Shown: positions 27,363-35,853 of the stretch, piece after piece
Layout: the number at the start of each line of letters is the position of its first letter
Numbering within the stretch: the first letter of the stretch is position 1
NCBI RefSeq assembly: GCF_009857435.1
Contig: NZ_WWCK01000003.1
Location: 682,001-746,000, forward strand
Direction of reading: 5' to 3'
Source of the DNA: Duganella rivi
GTDB taxonomy: Bacteria; Pseudomonadota; Gammaproteobacteria; Burkholderiales; Burkholderiaceae_D
DNA: 64,000 bases
The notes under the pieces: model-generated
Told to the model about the DNA's origin: nothing
The model's input: the letters and a program-made list of their open reading frames with translations, nothing else
Database searches by the model: none
Translations under genes and position numbers: made by a program

Positions 27363-28765
27363 TGGACTTCCTCACGCAATGCCGCGCCATCATCGGCGAG
27401 CCGTATGTGCTCGATACGCCAGACGGCATGGCGTCCTTTCTCACCGATCAGCGCGGGCGCTTCACCGGCAAGGCGCAGGCGGTGCTGCGTCCCGGCTCGG
27501 TGGAGCAAGTGGCGACATTGGTGCGCGCTTGCGCCGAGCATCGCGTGGGCATCGTACCGCAAGGCGGCAATACGGGACTGGTGCTGGGCAGCGTGCCCGA
27601 TGCCAGCGGTGCGCAGGTCGTGCTGTCGCTGGCGCGGCTGAACAGCATACGCCAAGTCGATGCAGTCAACCGCACCATGACGGTGGATGCGGGCTGCATT
27701 CTTCAACACATACAGGAAGCTGCGGCGGCCGAGGGCTGCCTGTTCCCGTTGTCGCTGGCGGCGGAAGGCAGCTGCACGATAGGCGGCAATCTGGCCACTA
27801 ATGCCGGCGGCACGGCGGTTCTGCGCTACGGGAATACGCGTGAGCTGTGCCTCGGCCTGGAGGTCGTCACGCCGCAGGGCGAGATTTGGAGCGGCTTGCG
27901 CGGTCTGCGCAAAGATAATACCGGCTACGATTTGCGCGATTTGTTCATCGGTGCAGAGGGCACGCTCGGCATCATCACCGGTGCGGTGTTGAAGCTGTAC
28001 CCACAGCCTAAAGCCAGCATTACGGCGCTGGCGGCGCTACCCTCGCCTGCTGATGCGCAGCAGTTGCTGGTGCTGATGCAGGATCACTGCGGTTCGAGTC
28101 TGACAGGCTTTGAGCTGATGTCGCGCTACTGCCTTGAACTTGTGGCGCAGCAGTTCCCGCAATTGCCTCGGCCTTTCACGGAGCCGCATCCGCAGTATGT
28201 GCTGTTGGAATTGTCGAGCAGCGAATCCGAGCAGCACGCAGTTGGGCTGCTGGAGCATGCCATCGGCGCGGCGCTGGAACGCGGAGTGATTAATGATGCA
28301 GTGGTGGCGACGTCGGTGGCGCAATCGGCGGGCCTGTGGCAATTGCGCGAGCATATTCCGTTGGCGCAGGCCAAGGCGGGCAAGAACATCAAGCACGATA
28401 TTTCGCTGCCGGTGTCGCGCATTGCGGACTTTATCGCGGCAACCGAACCGTTGCTGGATGCGGCGTTCCCCGGCTGTCAGCTAGTGTGCTTTGGCCACTT
28501 GGGCGACGGTAATCTGCACTTCAATGTTGCGCCCCCGGCGGGCGTATCAAATGAAGACTTCCTGCACAACCAGGATGAGGTCAACCGCGTGGTGTATGAC
28601 AGTGTGATGGCCTTTGGCGGTTCGATTTCGGCGGAGCACGGCATCGGCGCCTTGAAGCGCGATGAACTGGCGCGCTATAAGTCGCCGGTAGAACTCAATA
28701 TGATGCGAGCCATCAAAGCGGCATTGGATCCGCTGGGTATTATGAATCCCGGTAAAATCCTTTGA
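27359..28765 (+). CDS. FAD-binding oxidoreductase (D-2-hydroxy acid dehydrogenase, GlcD/D2HGDH type)
   Basis: A 468-residue flavoprotein: FAD-binding PCMH domain (about 35-215, with PQGGNTGLVLGSVPD) and a C-terminal FAD-oxidase domain (about 220-465). The metal-site motif GHLGDGNLHFN and the end motif EHGIGALKRDEL place it with D-lactate, glycolate and D-2-hydroxyglutarate dehydrogenases; of these the D-2-hydroxyglutarate branch fits best, but substrate cannot be settled. It overlaps the DUF2069 stop by four bases, so translation is coupled; ATG 27362 is an equally possible start. Confidence 0.88.
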   Translation: MMDFLTQCRAIIGEPYVLDTPDGMASFLTDQRGRFTGKAQAVLRPGSVEQVATLVRACAEHRVGIVPQGGNTGLVLGSVPDASGAQVVLSLARLNSIRQVDAVNRTMTVDAGCILQHIQEAAAAEGCLFPLSLAAEGSCTIGGNLATNAGGTAVLRYGNTRELCLGLEVVTPQGEIWSGLRGLRKDNTGYDLRDLFIGAEGTLGIITGAVLKLYPQPKASITALAALPSPADAQQLLVLMQDHCGSSLTGFELMSRYCLELVAQQFPQLPRPFTEPHPQYVLLELSSSESEQHAVGLLEHAIGAALERGVINDAVVATSVAQSAGLWQLREHIPLAQAKAGKNIKHDISLPVSRIADFIAATEPLLDAAFPGCQLVCFGHLGDGNLHFNVAPPAGVSNEDFLHNQDEVNRVVYDSVMAFGGSISAEHGIGALKRDELARYKSPVELNMMRAIKAALDPLGIMNPGKIL

Positions 28766-28776
28766 GCGAGGCTGAG

Positions 28777-29184
28777 ATGAATATTCTGATCGTTGCGGCG
28801 CTAGTCGGCGCTGTGTACAAATGCACGGTGGATGGCAAGGTCAGTTATAGCGATGCGCCTTGTCCGGCGGGCGCGCAGGCGTCTACGCTGGAAGCGCCGG
28901 CAGCGCCTTCGGCCGATCCCGCGGCTGGCGCCACGCTGCGCAAGCAGCAAAAGCAGGCCGACACGCTGGAGAAAGCGCGCCTCAAACGCGAGGAGCGTGA
29001 AGAACGCGAAGCCGCCAGCGCCGCCAAAGCCGCTGCTGTACAGCGCAAAAAGTGCGATCAGCTCCAACTCAAAAAACGCTGGGCCGACGAAGATGCCCGC
29101 CGCGCCACCGGTCAAGCCACCGAAGCCGCCCGCCTCCGCGCCCACCGCGCCGGCGAAGCCATGGCCTTGGAGTGCCCCCGCTGA
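28777..29184 (+). CDS. DUF4124-like protein
   Basis: A 135-residue protein. The N-terminal VYKCTVDGKVSYSDAPCPAG matches the DUF4124 pattern (two Cys in a small beta domain), followed by an Ala/Lys/Glu-rich helical region with likely coiled coil (residues 55-95). Family members usually carry a cleavable signal peptide; here only about 13 hydrophobic residues (MNILIVAALVGA) with no positive charges precede the domain, so export is doubtful. I chose ATG 28777; a TTG at 28762 overlaps the upstream stop and adds five residues. It ends one base into the permease start (TGATG). Confidence 0.7.
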   Translation: MNILIVAALVGAVYKCTVDGKVSYSDAPCPAGAQASTLEAPAAPSADPAAGATLRKQQKQADTLEKARLKREEREEREAASAAKAAAVQRKKCDQLQLKKRWADEDARRATGQATEAARLRAHRAGEAMALECPR

Positions 29185-31751
29185 TGCAGGCCGCATCGAT
29201 GCGCCGCTTGTCGCGCTGGCTGCTGCTGGGTGAGTGGCGCGCGCACCCGGTGCGGGCTTTGGTGGCGATAGCCGCCATCGCGGTCGGCATCTCGCTCGGT
29301 TTTGCCATTCATCTGATTAACGCAGCGGCCTTCAACGAATTCTCGGCCGCCGTGAAGAGCCTGTCCGGCGTGGCCGACATCCAAGTGCGCGGCGCAGAGC
29401 CGTTCTTCGACGAAGGCATCTACCCAGCACTAGCCCAGCGCGAGGGCGTAGTCGTCGCCTCGCCAGTACTAGAATTCGACGCCTCCACCCCCGGCGAACG
29501 CACTGCCCTCAAAATCATCGGCATCGACGCCTTCCGCGCCAGCTACGTCACGCCCGATCTACTCGGCACGCCCACAGATGGTCGCGTTGAAGACACGCTA
29601 GCCGACGACGCCCTCTTCCTCTCGCCCGCCGCCCAGCAATGGCTGCAACCAAAGGCCAGCACGGTAACCCTGCAAGTCGGCACCAATCAACTAGCGCTGC
29701 GCGTTGCCGGCCCAGTAGCAGGCGCACGCGCCGGCCAGCGTATCGCCGTGATGGACATCGCCACCGCCCAATGGCGCTTTGAAAAACTCGGCCAACTGTC
29801 CCGCGTCGACCTCAAACTGCGCGACGGCGTGAACCGCGAAACCTTCAAAGCCCAGCTCCAGCAAGACTTGCAAGCCCAATACCCCGGCCGCTTCCGCGTC
29901 AGCCAGCCTAACGACGAAGAACAAAACAGCCGCAACGAAAGCATGAGCCGCGCCTATCGCGTCAACCTCACCGTGCTGGCACTCGTCGCACTGTTCACCG
30001 GCGCCTTCCTGGTGTTCTCGACACAGGCGCTATCCGTAATCCGCCGCCGCAGCCAATTCGCGCTACTGCGCGTGCTGGGCATGGACCGCCACCGCCTGTT
30101 GCGCCAAATCCTGATCGAAGGCCTGTGCCTCGGCGTAGCCGGATCGGCGATCGGTATCGCCGCCGGCTATGGCCTGGCTGCAGCCGCGCTGCACTTCATG
30201 GGCGCGGATCTCGGCGCTGGCTTCTTCTCCGGCGTGCGTCCGCAAGTGCATTTCACACCGGTGGCTGCTGCCGTCTATTTCGCACTGGGCGTGGTGGTAG
30301 CGCTACTGGGTTGCGCCGCACCGGCGTTGGATGCCGCCCGCGCCAAGCCCGCCGTCGCCCTCAAATCCGGCACCGAGGAAGCCGCGATGTCGCGCCTGTC
30401 GCGCGCATGGCCGTCGCTGGTGCTGATGTCATTGGCCGCACTGCTGTCGCAAGCACCGCCAGTATTTGAGCTGCCACTGTTCGGCTACCTGTCGATAGCC
30501 CTGCTGCTGATCGGCGCCATTGGCTTGATGCCGCGCCTCGCCGCCATCATATTCCGCTTCGCGCACCGTCGCTGGAGCGCGGCCACGGCCGACAAGCCGT
30601 ACGCCTCCGCCGTTGTCACGCTCACCTTGGCGCGGCTGGCCAACGCTTCCAGCCAAGCCGGCATCGCCCTAGGCGGCGTGCTGTCCAGCTTTAGCCTGAT
30701 GGTGGCGATGGCCATCATGGTCGCCAGCTTCCGCGTGTCGCTGGACGACTGGCTGCAACACATCCTGCCTGCCGATATCTACGTCAGCGCATCCACAGGC
30801 GGCGCTACCGCCGGCCTGCGCCCGCAAGAACAAGCATCGCTAGCTTCCCTGCCCGGGGTGGCCCACGCCGACTTTCTGCGCACGCGCGCCGTGTCACTGG
30901 CAACCGAACGCCCTGCCGTCGTCCTCATGGCGCGCAACGTCGATGCCGCCAATCCAGGCAGCTCGCTCGCCATCGTCGGCGAAACACTAAAGCCCACCGA
31001 CGGCGCACCGCCGCCAGTATGGATCTCCGAAGCCATGGTCGATTTGTATGGGATGCGCGTCGGCCAGCACATCGAACTGCCGCTGAACGGCGCGCAGCAC
31101 GCCTTCCAGGTGGCAGGAGTGTGGCGTGATTACGCGCGGCCGACCGGCACCATTCAAATGCGTCTCAGCGACTACCGCGCTATCACCGGCGACCAGGAGG
31201 CCAGCGGCGTGGCGCTGTCGCTCAAATCCGGCGCCAAGGCCGAAGAGACGCTCGCCGCGCTCAAACGGCTGCCATTTGCCGCCGCATTGGAAGCCAGCGA
31301 ACCATCCGAAATCCGCGCCATGAGCATGAAAATTTTCGACCGCAGCTTCGCCATCACCCACCTGCTTGAAGCGATTGCCATCGTCATCGGCCTGTTCGGC
31401 GTGGCCGCGACCTTCTCTGCGCAAACGCTGGCGCGCGCCAAGGAGTTCGGCATGCTGCGCCACGTCGGCGTCACGCGCAAGCAAGTGCTGGCGATATTGG
31501 CGATTGAAGGCGGCTCGCTGACGGCGCTCGGCATCGCCACCGGCTTCGTGCTTGGATGGGTCATCAGCTTGATCCTGGTCTTCGTCGTCAATCCGCAGTC
31601 CTTCCACTGGACCATGCAACTGCACCTGCCTTGGCCGCTGCTAGGTGCCGTGGCCGGCCTGCTGCTGGCAGCCGCCGCGCTGACCGCATTGCTGGCAGGC
31701 CGCCAATCGCTGTCCGGTGGGCCGATACGCGCCGTCAGGGAGGACTGGTAA
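29184..31751 (+). CDS. FtsX-type ABC transporter permease
   Basis: An 855-residue membrane protein with two FtsX-like permease units: one N-terminal helix, a large periplasmic domain, helices near 270-400, more helices near 420-530, a second periplasmic domain, and three helices near the C-terminus (about 740-850). Architecture fits the large YbbP/AttG-like permeases of lipid or lipoprotein ABC systems. The ATG at 29184 overlaps the upstream stop by one base; the frame is open earlier but overlaps the DUF4124 gene in another frame. Its stop overlaps the AttH-like start by one base. The ATPase subunit usually encoded upstream is not adjacent. Confidence 0.87.
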   Translation: MQAASMRRLSRWLLLGEWRAHPVRALVAIAAIAVGISLGFAIHLINAAAFNEFSAAVKSLSGVADIQVRGAEPFFDEGIYPALAQREGVVVASPVLEFDASTPGERTALKIIGIDAFRASYVTPDLLGTPTDGRVEDTLADDALFLSPAAQQWLQPKASTVTLQVGTNQLALRVAGPVAGARAGQRIAVMDIATAQWRFEKLGQLSRVDLKLRDGVNRETFKAQLQQDLQAQYPGRFRVSQPNDEEQNSRNESMSRAYRVNLTVLALVALFTGAFLVFSTQALSVIRRRSQFALLRVLGMDRHRLLRQILIEGLCLGVAGSAIGIAAGYGLAAAALHFMGADLGAGFFSGVRPQVHFTPVAAAVYFALGVVVALLGCAAPALDAARAKPAVALKSGTEEAAMSRLSRAWPSLVLMSLAALLSQAPPVFELPLFGYLSIALLLIGAIGLMPRLAAIIFRFAHRRWSAATADKPYASAVVTLTLARLANASSQAGIALGGVLSSFSLMVAMAIMVASFRVSLDDWLQHILPADIYVSASTGGATAGLRPQEQASLASLPGVAHADFLRTRAVSLATERPAVVLMARNVDAANPGSSLAIVGETLKPTDGAPPPVWISEAMVDLYGMRVGQHIELPLNGAQHAFQVAGVWRDYARPTGTIQMRLSDYRAITGDQEASGVALSLKSGAKAEETLAALKRLPFAAALEASEPSEIRAMSMKIFDRSFAITHLLEAIAIVIGLFGVAATFSAQTLARAKEFGMLRHVGVTRKQVLAILAIEGGSLTALGIATGFVLGWVISLILVFVVNPQSFHWTMQLHLPWPLLGAVAGLLLAAAALTALLAGRQSLSGGPIRAVREDW

Positions 31752-32827
31752 TGCTGCGCCGCCTGCTCATCCTGTTGCTGCTTGCCGCGCTGCCGGCTCT
31801 CGCCGCAGCACCACAGTTCACCGCCGTCACGCCGCTACGTCCTGGCGCTGCGCTCACCTTCCCGAAAGACTACGGCGCGCATCCCGATTACAAAACCGAA
31901 TGGTGGTACGTCACCGGCTGGCTCAATACGCCGGACGGCAAGCCGGTCGGCTTCCAGGTCACCTTCTTCCGCGTCGCCGGCAGCCATGACCGCGCCAATC
32001 CTAGCCAGTTCGCGCCCAAGCAAATGATCATCGGCCACGCCGCGCTGTCCGATCCGGCCAATGGCAAACTGCTGCACGACCAGCGCAGCGCGCGCGAAGG
32101 CTTCGGCCTGTCCTACGCCAAAACCGGCGATACCGACGTCAAATTGGAGGACTGGAATATGCGCCGCACCGCCGACGGCAGCTACAGCGTTCACGTCGAC
32201 GGCGCCCAAGTCAAGTTCGACCTGAAGTTATCACCCACACAAGCCGTGCTGCCCGAGGACGACCGGGGCTACTCGCGCAAAGGCCCGCGCCCGGGCCAAG
32301 CCAGCTACTACTACAGCGAACCGCACCTGCAAGTTAGCGGAAATATCACACGCGGCGGCAAACCGGTCGCCGTCACCGGCTCCGCGTGGCTCGATCACGA
32401 GTGGTTCAGCGAGTACGTCGATCCCAACGCCAATGGGTGGGATTGGCTAGGCGCCAACCTGTCCGACGGCGGCGCGATGATGGCTTTCCAGATCCGCAGC
32501 AAGACAGGTGCTAAACTATGGGCGCACGCGACATGGCGCGATGCTTCCGGTAAGATCACGCAGTTCACGCCGGATCAGGTCAAATTTACCCCGCAAAGGC
32601 GGTGGCGATCGCCCCGCACCAATGCCGAGTATCCCGTTGCGACCCAGCTCACCACCGGCAGTACCGTGTGGGATATCGTGCCCTTGCAGGACGATCAGGA
32701 GCTGGATTCGCGCCGCTCGACCGGCGCCGTGTACTGGGAAGGTGCGGTAACGCTGAGCCGCGATGGCAAGCCGGCGGGCCGCGCCTACCTGGAATTGACC
32801 GGCTATGTCAGTCCGATGAAACTGTAA
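31751..32827 (+). CDS. AttH/CrtC-like lipocalin-fold exported protein
   Basis: A 358-residue protein with a signal peptide (LRRLLILLLLAALPALAAA, cleavage near residue 20) and two lipocalin-like domains of the AttH/carotenoid 1,2-hydratase family. Conserved blocks are YKTEWWYVTGWL, GHAALSD, YYYSEPHL and GSAWLDHEW. Family members often sit beside FtsX-type permeases, as here, where the start overlaps the permease stop by one base (TAATG). A role in handling lipids or lipophilic compounds at the outer membrane is inferred; carotenoid hydration is unlikely without carotenoid genes nearby. Confidence 0.88.
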   Translation: MLRRLLILLLLAALPALAAAPQFTAVTPLRPGAALTFPKDYGAHPDYKTEWWYVTGWLNTPDGKPVGFQVTFFRVAGSHDRANPSQFAPKQMIIGHAALSDPANGKLLHDQRSAREGFGLSYAKTGDTDVKLEDWNMRRTADGSYSVHVDGAQVKFDLKLSPTQAVLPEDDRGYSRKGPRPGQASYYYSEPHLQVSGNITRGGKPVAVTGSAWLDHEWFSEYVDPNANGWDWLGANLSDGGAMMAFQIRSKTGAKLWAHATWRDASGKITQFTPDQVKFTPQRRWRSPRTNAEYPVATQLTTGSTVWDIVPLQDDQELDSRRSTGAVYWEGAVTLSRDGKPAGRAYLELTGYVSPMKL

Positions 32828-32828
32828 T

Positions 32829-32847
32829 AACAATATAGAACAATATA
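32829..32847 (+). repeat. short tandem direct repeat before the ABC exporter
   Basis: AACAATATA occurs twice (32829-32837 and 32839-32847) with one base between. It lies in the 70-base gap ahead of the exporter gene, in AT-rich sequence that may contain the promoter. No function can be assigned. Confidence 0.4.
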
Positions 32848-32897
32848 AAGCAGTACCACACGTCATAATCAGCATCTTCACGCAACCGTAGCCACAC

Positions 32898-34730
32898 ATG
32901 ACCAACAGCACCACCGCCAGCACGATGTCCGCCGCCGCACCGACCACCACCCGGGAACTGAAGAAAGGCAGCCTCGCCACCTTGCGCGAGCTGCTGCCCT
33001 TCCTCGCGCCGTACAAGCGCCGCTTCGCCATCGCCGGTATCGCGCTGCTAGTGGCGGCCGGCGCCACGCTGGCGATTCCTGCGGCCTTCAAGCAGATGAT
33101 CGACCTTGGCTTCGGCGGCGGTGCGCGCAGCATTCAGCACGTGGATCTGGTATTCCTCGCGCTGTTCGGCCTTGCCACCGTGCTGGCGCTGGCAACGGCG
33201 GCGCGCTTTTACAGCGTGTCGTGGCTGGGCGAGCGCGTGACGGCCGACATCCGCGCAGCGGTCTATAACCACGTCGTTACGCAAAGCCCGGAATTCTTCG
33301 AGACCACGCAGACCGGGGAAGTCCTGTCGCGCATCACCACCGACACCACGCTGATTCAATCGGTGGTCGGCACCAGCATCTCGATGGCGCTGCGGAATAT
33401 GCTGCTGTTTATCGGCGGTCTGGTGATGCTGTTCGTGACCAGCCCAAAACTGTCGGCCATCATCATCGGCCTGCTGATTTTGACCGTGCTGCCGATCGTG
33501 ATGTTCGGCCGCCGCGTGCGCAAGCTGTCGCGTGATTCGCAAGACCGCGTGGCCGATGCTTCCGCCATGGCCGGCGAAATCCTCAACGCCATGCCGACCG
33601 TGCAGGCATTCACTCACGAGAAAATTGAATCGCAACGTTTCGGCGGCTCGGTCGAAGGTGCATTCCAAACCGCGATGAACCGCATTCGCGCGCGCGCCGT
33701 TCTCACCATGCTGGCAATTGTGCTGGTGTTCGGCGCGATTGTGTTCGTGCTGTGGCTGGGCGCCCACGCCGTGCTGTCGGGCGAAATGACGGGCGGCGAC
33801 TTGGGCCAGTTCATTCTGTACGCCTCCATCGTGGCCGGCGCGATCGGCGCACTGTCCGAAGTGATGGGCGAGGCGCAGCGCGCCGCCGGCGCCACCGAGC
33901 GCTTGCTGGAGCTGATGTCGGTGAAGTCCAAGATTCAATCGCCTGCCGTGGCGCTGCCATTGCCGCCGCGCGCCGCCAACGGTGCCGCGTTGAGCTTGAG
34001 TGACGTGGTGTTCTCTTACCCTTCGCGCCCTGAAACCCATGCGCTGAGCCACCTCGCTCTCGATATCAAACCGGGTGAAACGGTGGCGGTAGTCGGCCCG
34101 TCCGGCGCCGGCAAGACAACCCTGTTCCAACTATTCCTGCGTTTCTACGATCCGCAAAGCGGCAGCATCAAGCTCGATGGCGTCGACATTACTCAGCTGG
34201 ATCTGCACACGCTGCGCGGCGCCATCGGCATCGTGCCGCAAGATACCGTGATCTTCTCGGCCAACGCGATGGAAAACATTCGCTACGGCCGCGCCGACGC
34301 CACCGATGAAGAAGTGATCGCCGCCGCCAAGCTGGCCGCCGCGCACGAATTCATCGAACGCCTGCCACAAGGCTATCAATCCTTCCTCGGCGAGCGCGGT
34401 GTGCGCTTGTCGGGCGGCCAACGCCAGCGCATTGCGATTGCGCGCGCACTGCTGAAAAACCCGCCATTGCTGCTGCTGGACGAAGCCACCAGCGCCCTGG
34501 ATGCGGAATCGGAACGCCTGGTACAGAAGGCCTTGGAAGCGGCGATGGTCGGCCGCACCACCGTCATCATCGCCCACCGCCTGGCGACCGTGCAGCGCGC
34601 GGATCGCATCATCGTCATGGAAGACGGTAAAATCGTGGAAACCGGCACGCACGCATCGCTGGTGGCGCTGGGCGGCATCTACGCCAATCTGGCGGCCCTG
34701 CAGTTCCATAACGTGCACGTGGAGCATTGA
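32898..34730 (+). CDS. ABC exporter, fused membrane and ATPase domains
   Basis: A 610-residue half-transporter of the MsbA/lipid-multidrug exporter type. Residues 35-330 hold six membrane helices; residues 360-600 are the nucleotide-binding domain. Visible motifs: Walker A GPSGAGKTT with Lys406, signature LSGGQRQRIAIARAL, Walker B LLLLDEATSALD and H-loop IIAHRLATV. It should act as a homodimer in the inner membrane. Substrate is unknown; neighbours do not settle it. The ATG at 32898 lacks a strong ribosome site. Confidence 0.93.
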   Translation: MTNSTTASTMSAAAPTTTRELKKGSLATLRELLPFLAPYKRRFAIAGIALLVAAGATLAIPAAFKQMIDLGFGGGARSIQHVDLVFLALFGLATVLALATAARFYSVSWLGERVTADIRAAVYNHVVTQSPEFFETTQTGEVLSRITTDTTLIQSVVGTSISMALRNMLLFIGGLVMLFVTSPKLSAIIIGLLILTVLPIVMFGRRVRKLSRDSQDRVADASAMAGEILNAMPTVQAFTHEKIESQRFGGSVEGAFQTAMNRIRARAVLTMLAIVLVFGAIVFVLWLGAHAVLSGEMTGGDLGQFILYASIVAGAIGALSEVMGEAQRAAGATERLLELMSVKSKIQSPAVALPLPPRAANGAALSLSDVVFSYPSRPETHALSHLALDIKPGETVAVVGPSGAGKTTLFQLFLRFYDPQSGSIKLDGVDITQLDLHTLRGAIGIVPQDTVIFSANAMENIRYGRADATDEEVIAAAKLAAAHEFIERLPQGYQSFLGERGVRLSGGQRQRIAIARALLKNPPLLLLDEATSALDAESERLVQKALEAAMVGRTTVIIAHRLATVQRADRIIVMEDGKIVETGTHASLVALGGIYANLAALQFHNVHVEH

Positions 34731-34752
34731 GCGTATCTTTCAGGAGCACGCC

Positions 34753-35838
34753 ATGACCGATGCAGAATTGAAGCAACGCTGCCGCCAGCACTTGCCGGGC
34801 CATCGCGCACTGACGCCTGCCGAATTGTTCGCGGCCATGGGCGACTGGTGCCAGGCGCGCGATATCGCGCATGATGTCTATGGCAGCGGCACGCTGATTC
34901 AGGACTTTGAGCAGAAGGTCGCCCGGCTGCTCGGCCAAGATGCCGCAGTGTTTTGCATCACCGGCACTATGACGCAGGCCACGGCGCTGCGCATCGCTTG
35001 CGCGGAGCGCGGCAGCAAGCTGGTGGCCCTGCATCCAAGCTCGCACATCCTGAAGCATGAACGCGGCAATCATCAGTTGTTCGATCATTTCCATGCGCTG
35101 CAAATCGGCGATCCGCATCGTCCTTGGACGTTGGATGAACTGAAGGCGATTCCCGATCAACTGGGCGCGGTGTCGCTGGAACTTCCGGCGCGCGAGATCG
35201 GCGGCCAGTGTCCAAGCTGGGATGAACTGGCGGAGATAAAGGCTTACTGCCGCGACCAAGGCATTCACCTGCACATGGACGGCGCGCGTTTGTGGGAAAC
35301 AGCGGCGGCTTATGGCCGTTCGGCCGGCGAGATTGCAGCGGGCTTCGATAGCGTCTACGTTTCGCTCTACAAGGGCATCGGCGGCATGGGCGGCGCGGTG
35401 CTGGCTGGCAGTGCCGCTTTTGTCGCCAAGGCGCAGGAGTGGTTCAAGCGCCAAGGCGGCAATGTCTACCAGCGCACGCCCTACGTGGTGGCTGCGGCAA
35501 TGCAGTTCGATGCGCGGCTGGCGGCGATGCCGGACTACTTCAAGCGCACGCAGTGGCTGTACGAAACGCTGCGTGACTACCCGCTGCTGACGCCCAATCC
35601 GGCGCAGCCGCATGCGAATATGCTGCACTTGCATTTGCCGGTGAGCCGCGAGCGCGCGCTGGAGATACGCAATCAAATCGCGGAACAGCACAGCATTTGG
35701 CTGTTCAACGGCGCTAATCATGCGGCGCTGCCGGGCCGCTGCTCGGTCGAGCTTTACATCGGCGACAACTTACTGCACCTGCCGGATCAGCGTGTGCGCG
35801 AGATTCTGGCCTTGTGGTCGGACGCGCTGACCAACTAA
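34753..35838 (+). CDS. threonine aldolase-family PLP lyase
   Basis: A 361-residue fold-type I PLP enzyme of the threonine aldolase/beta-eliminating lyase family. The PLP lysine is Lys207 in SLYKGIGGMGG, and the cofactor Asp is in HLHMDGARLWE (DGAR motif). It probably cleaves a beta-hydroxy-amino acid such as L-threonine or allo-threonine to glycine and an aldehyde; exact substrate is open. The ATG at 34753 follows CAGGAG by six bases, 22 bases after the exporter stop, so the two may be cotranscribed. Confidence 0.85.
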   Translation: MTDAELKQRCRQHLPGHRALTPAELFAAMGDWCQARDIAHDVYGSGTLIQDFEQKVARLLGQDAAVFCITGTMTQATALRIACAERGSKLVALHPSSHILKHERGNHQLFDHFHALQIGDPHRPWTLDELKAIPDQLGAVSLELPAREIGGQCPSWDELAEIKAYCRDQGIHLHMDGARLWETAAAYGRSAGEIAAGFDSVYVSLYKGIGGMGGAVLAGSAAFVAKAQEWFKRQGGNVYQRTPYVVAAAMQFDARLAAMPDYFKRTQWLYETLRDYPLLTPNPAQPHANMLHLHLPVSRERALEIRNQIAEQHSIWLFNGANHAALPGRCSVELYIGDNLLHLPDQRVREILALWSDALTN

Positions 35839-35853
35839 TTCTTTGGATTTCAC

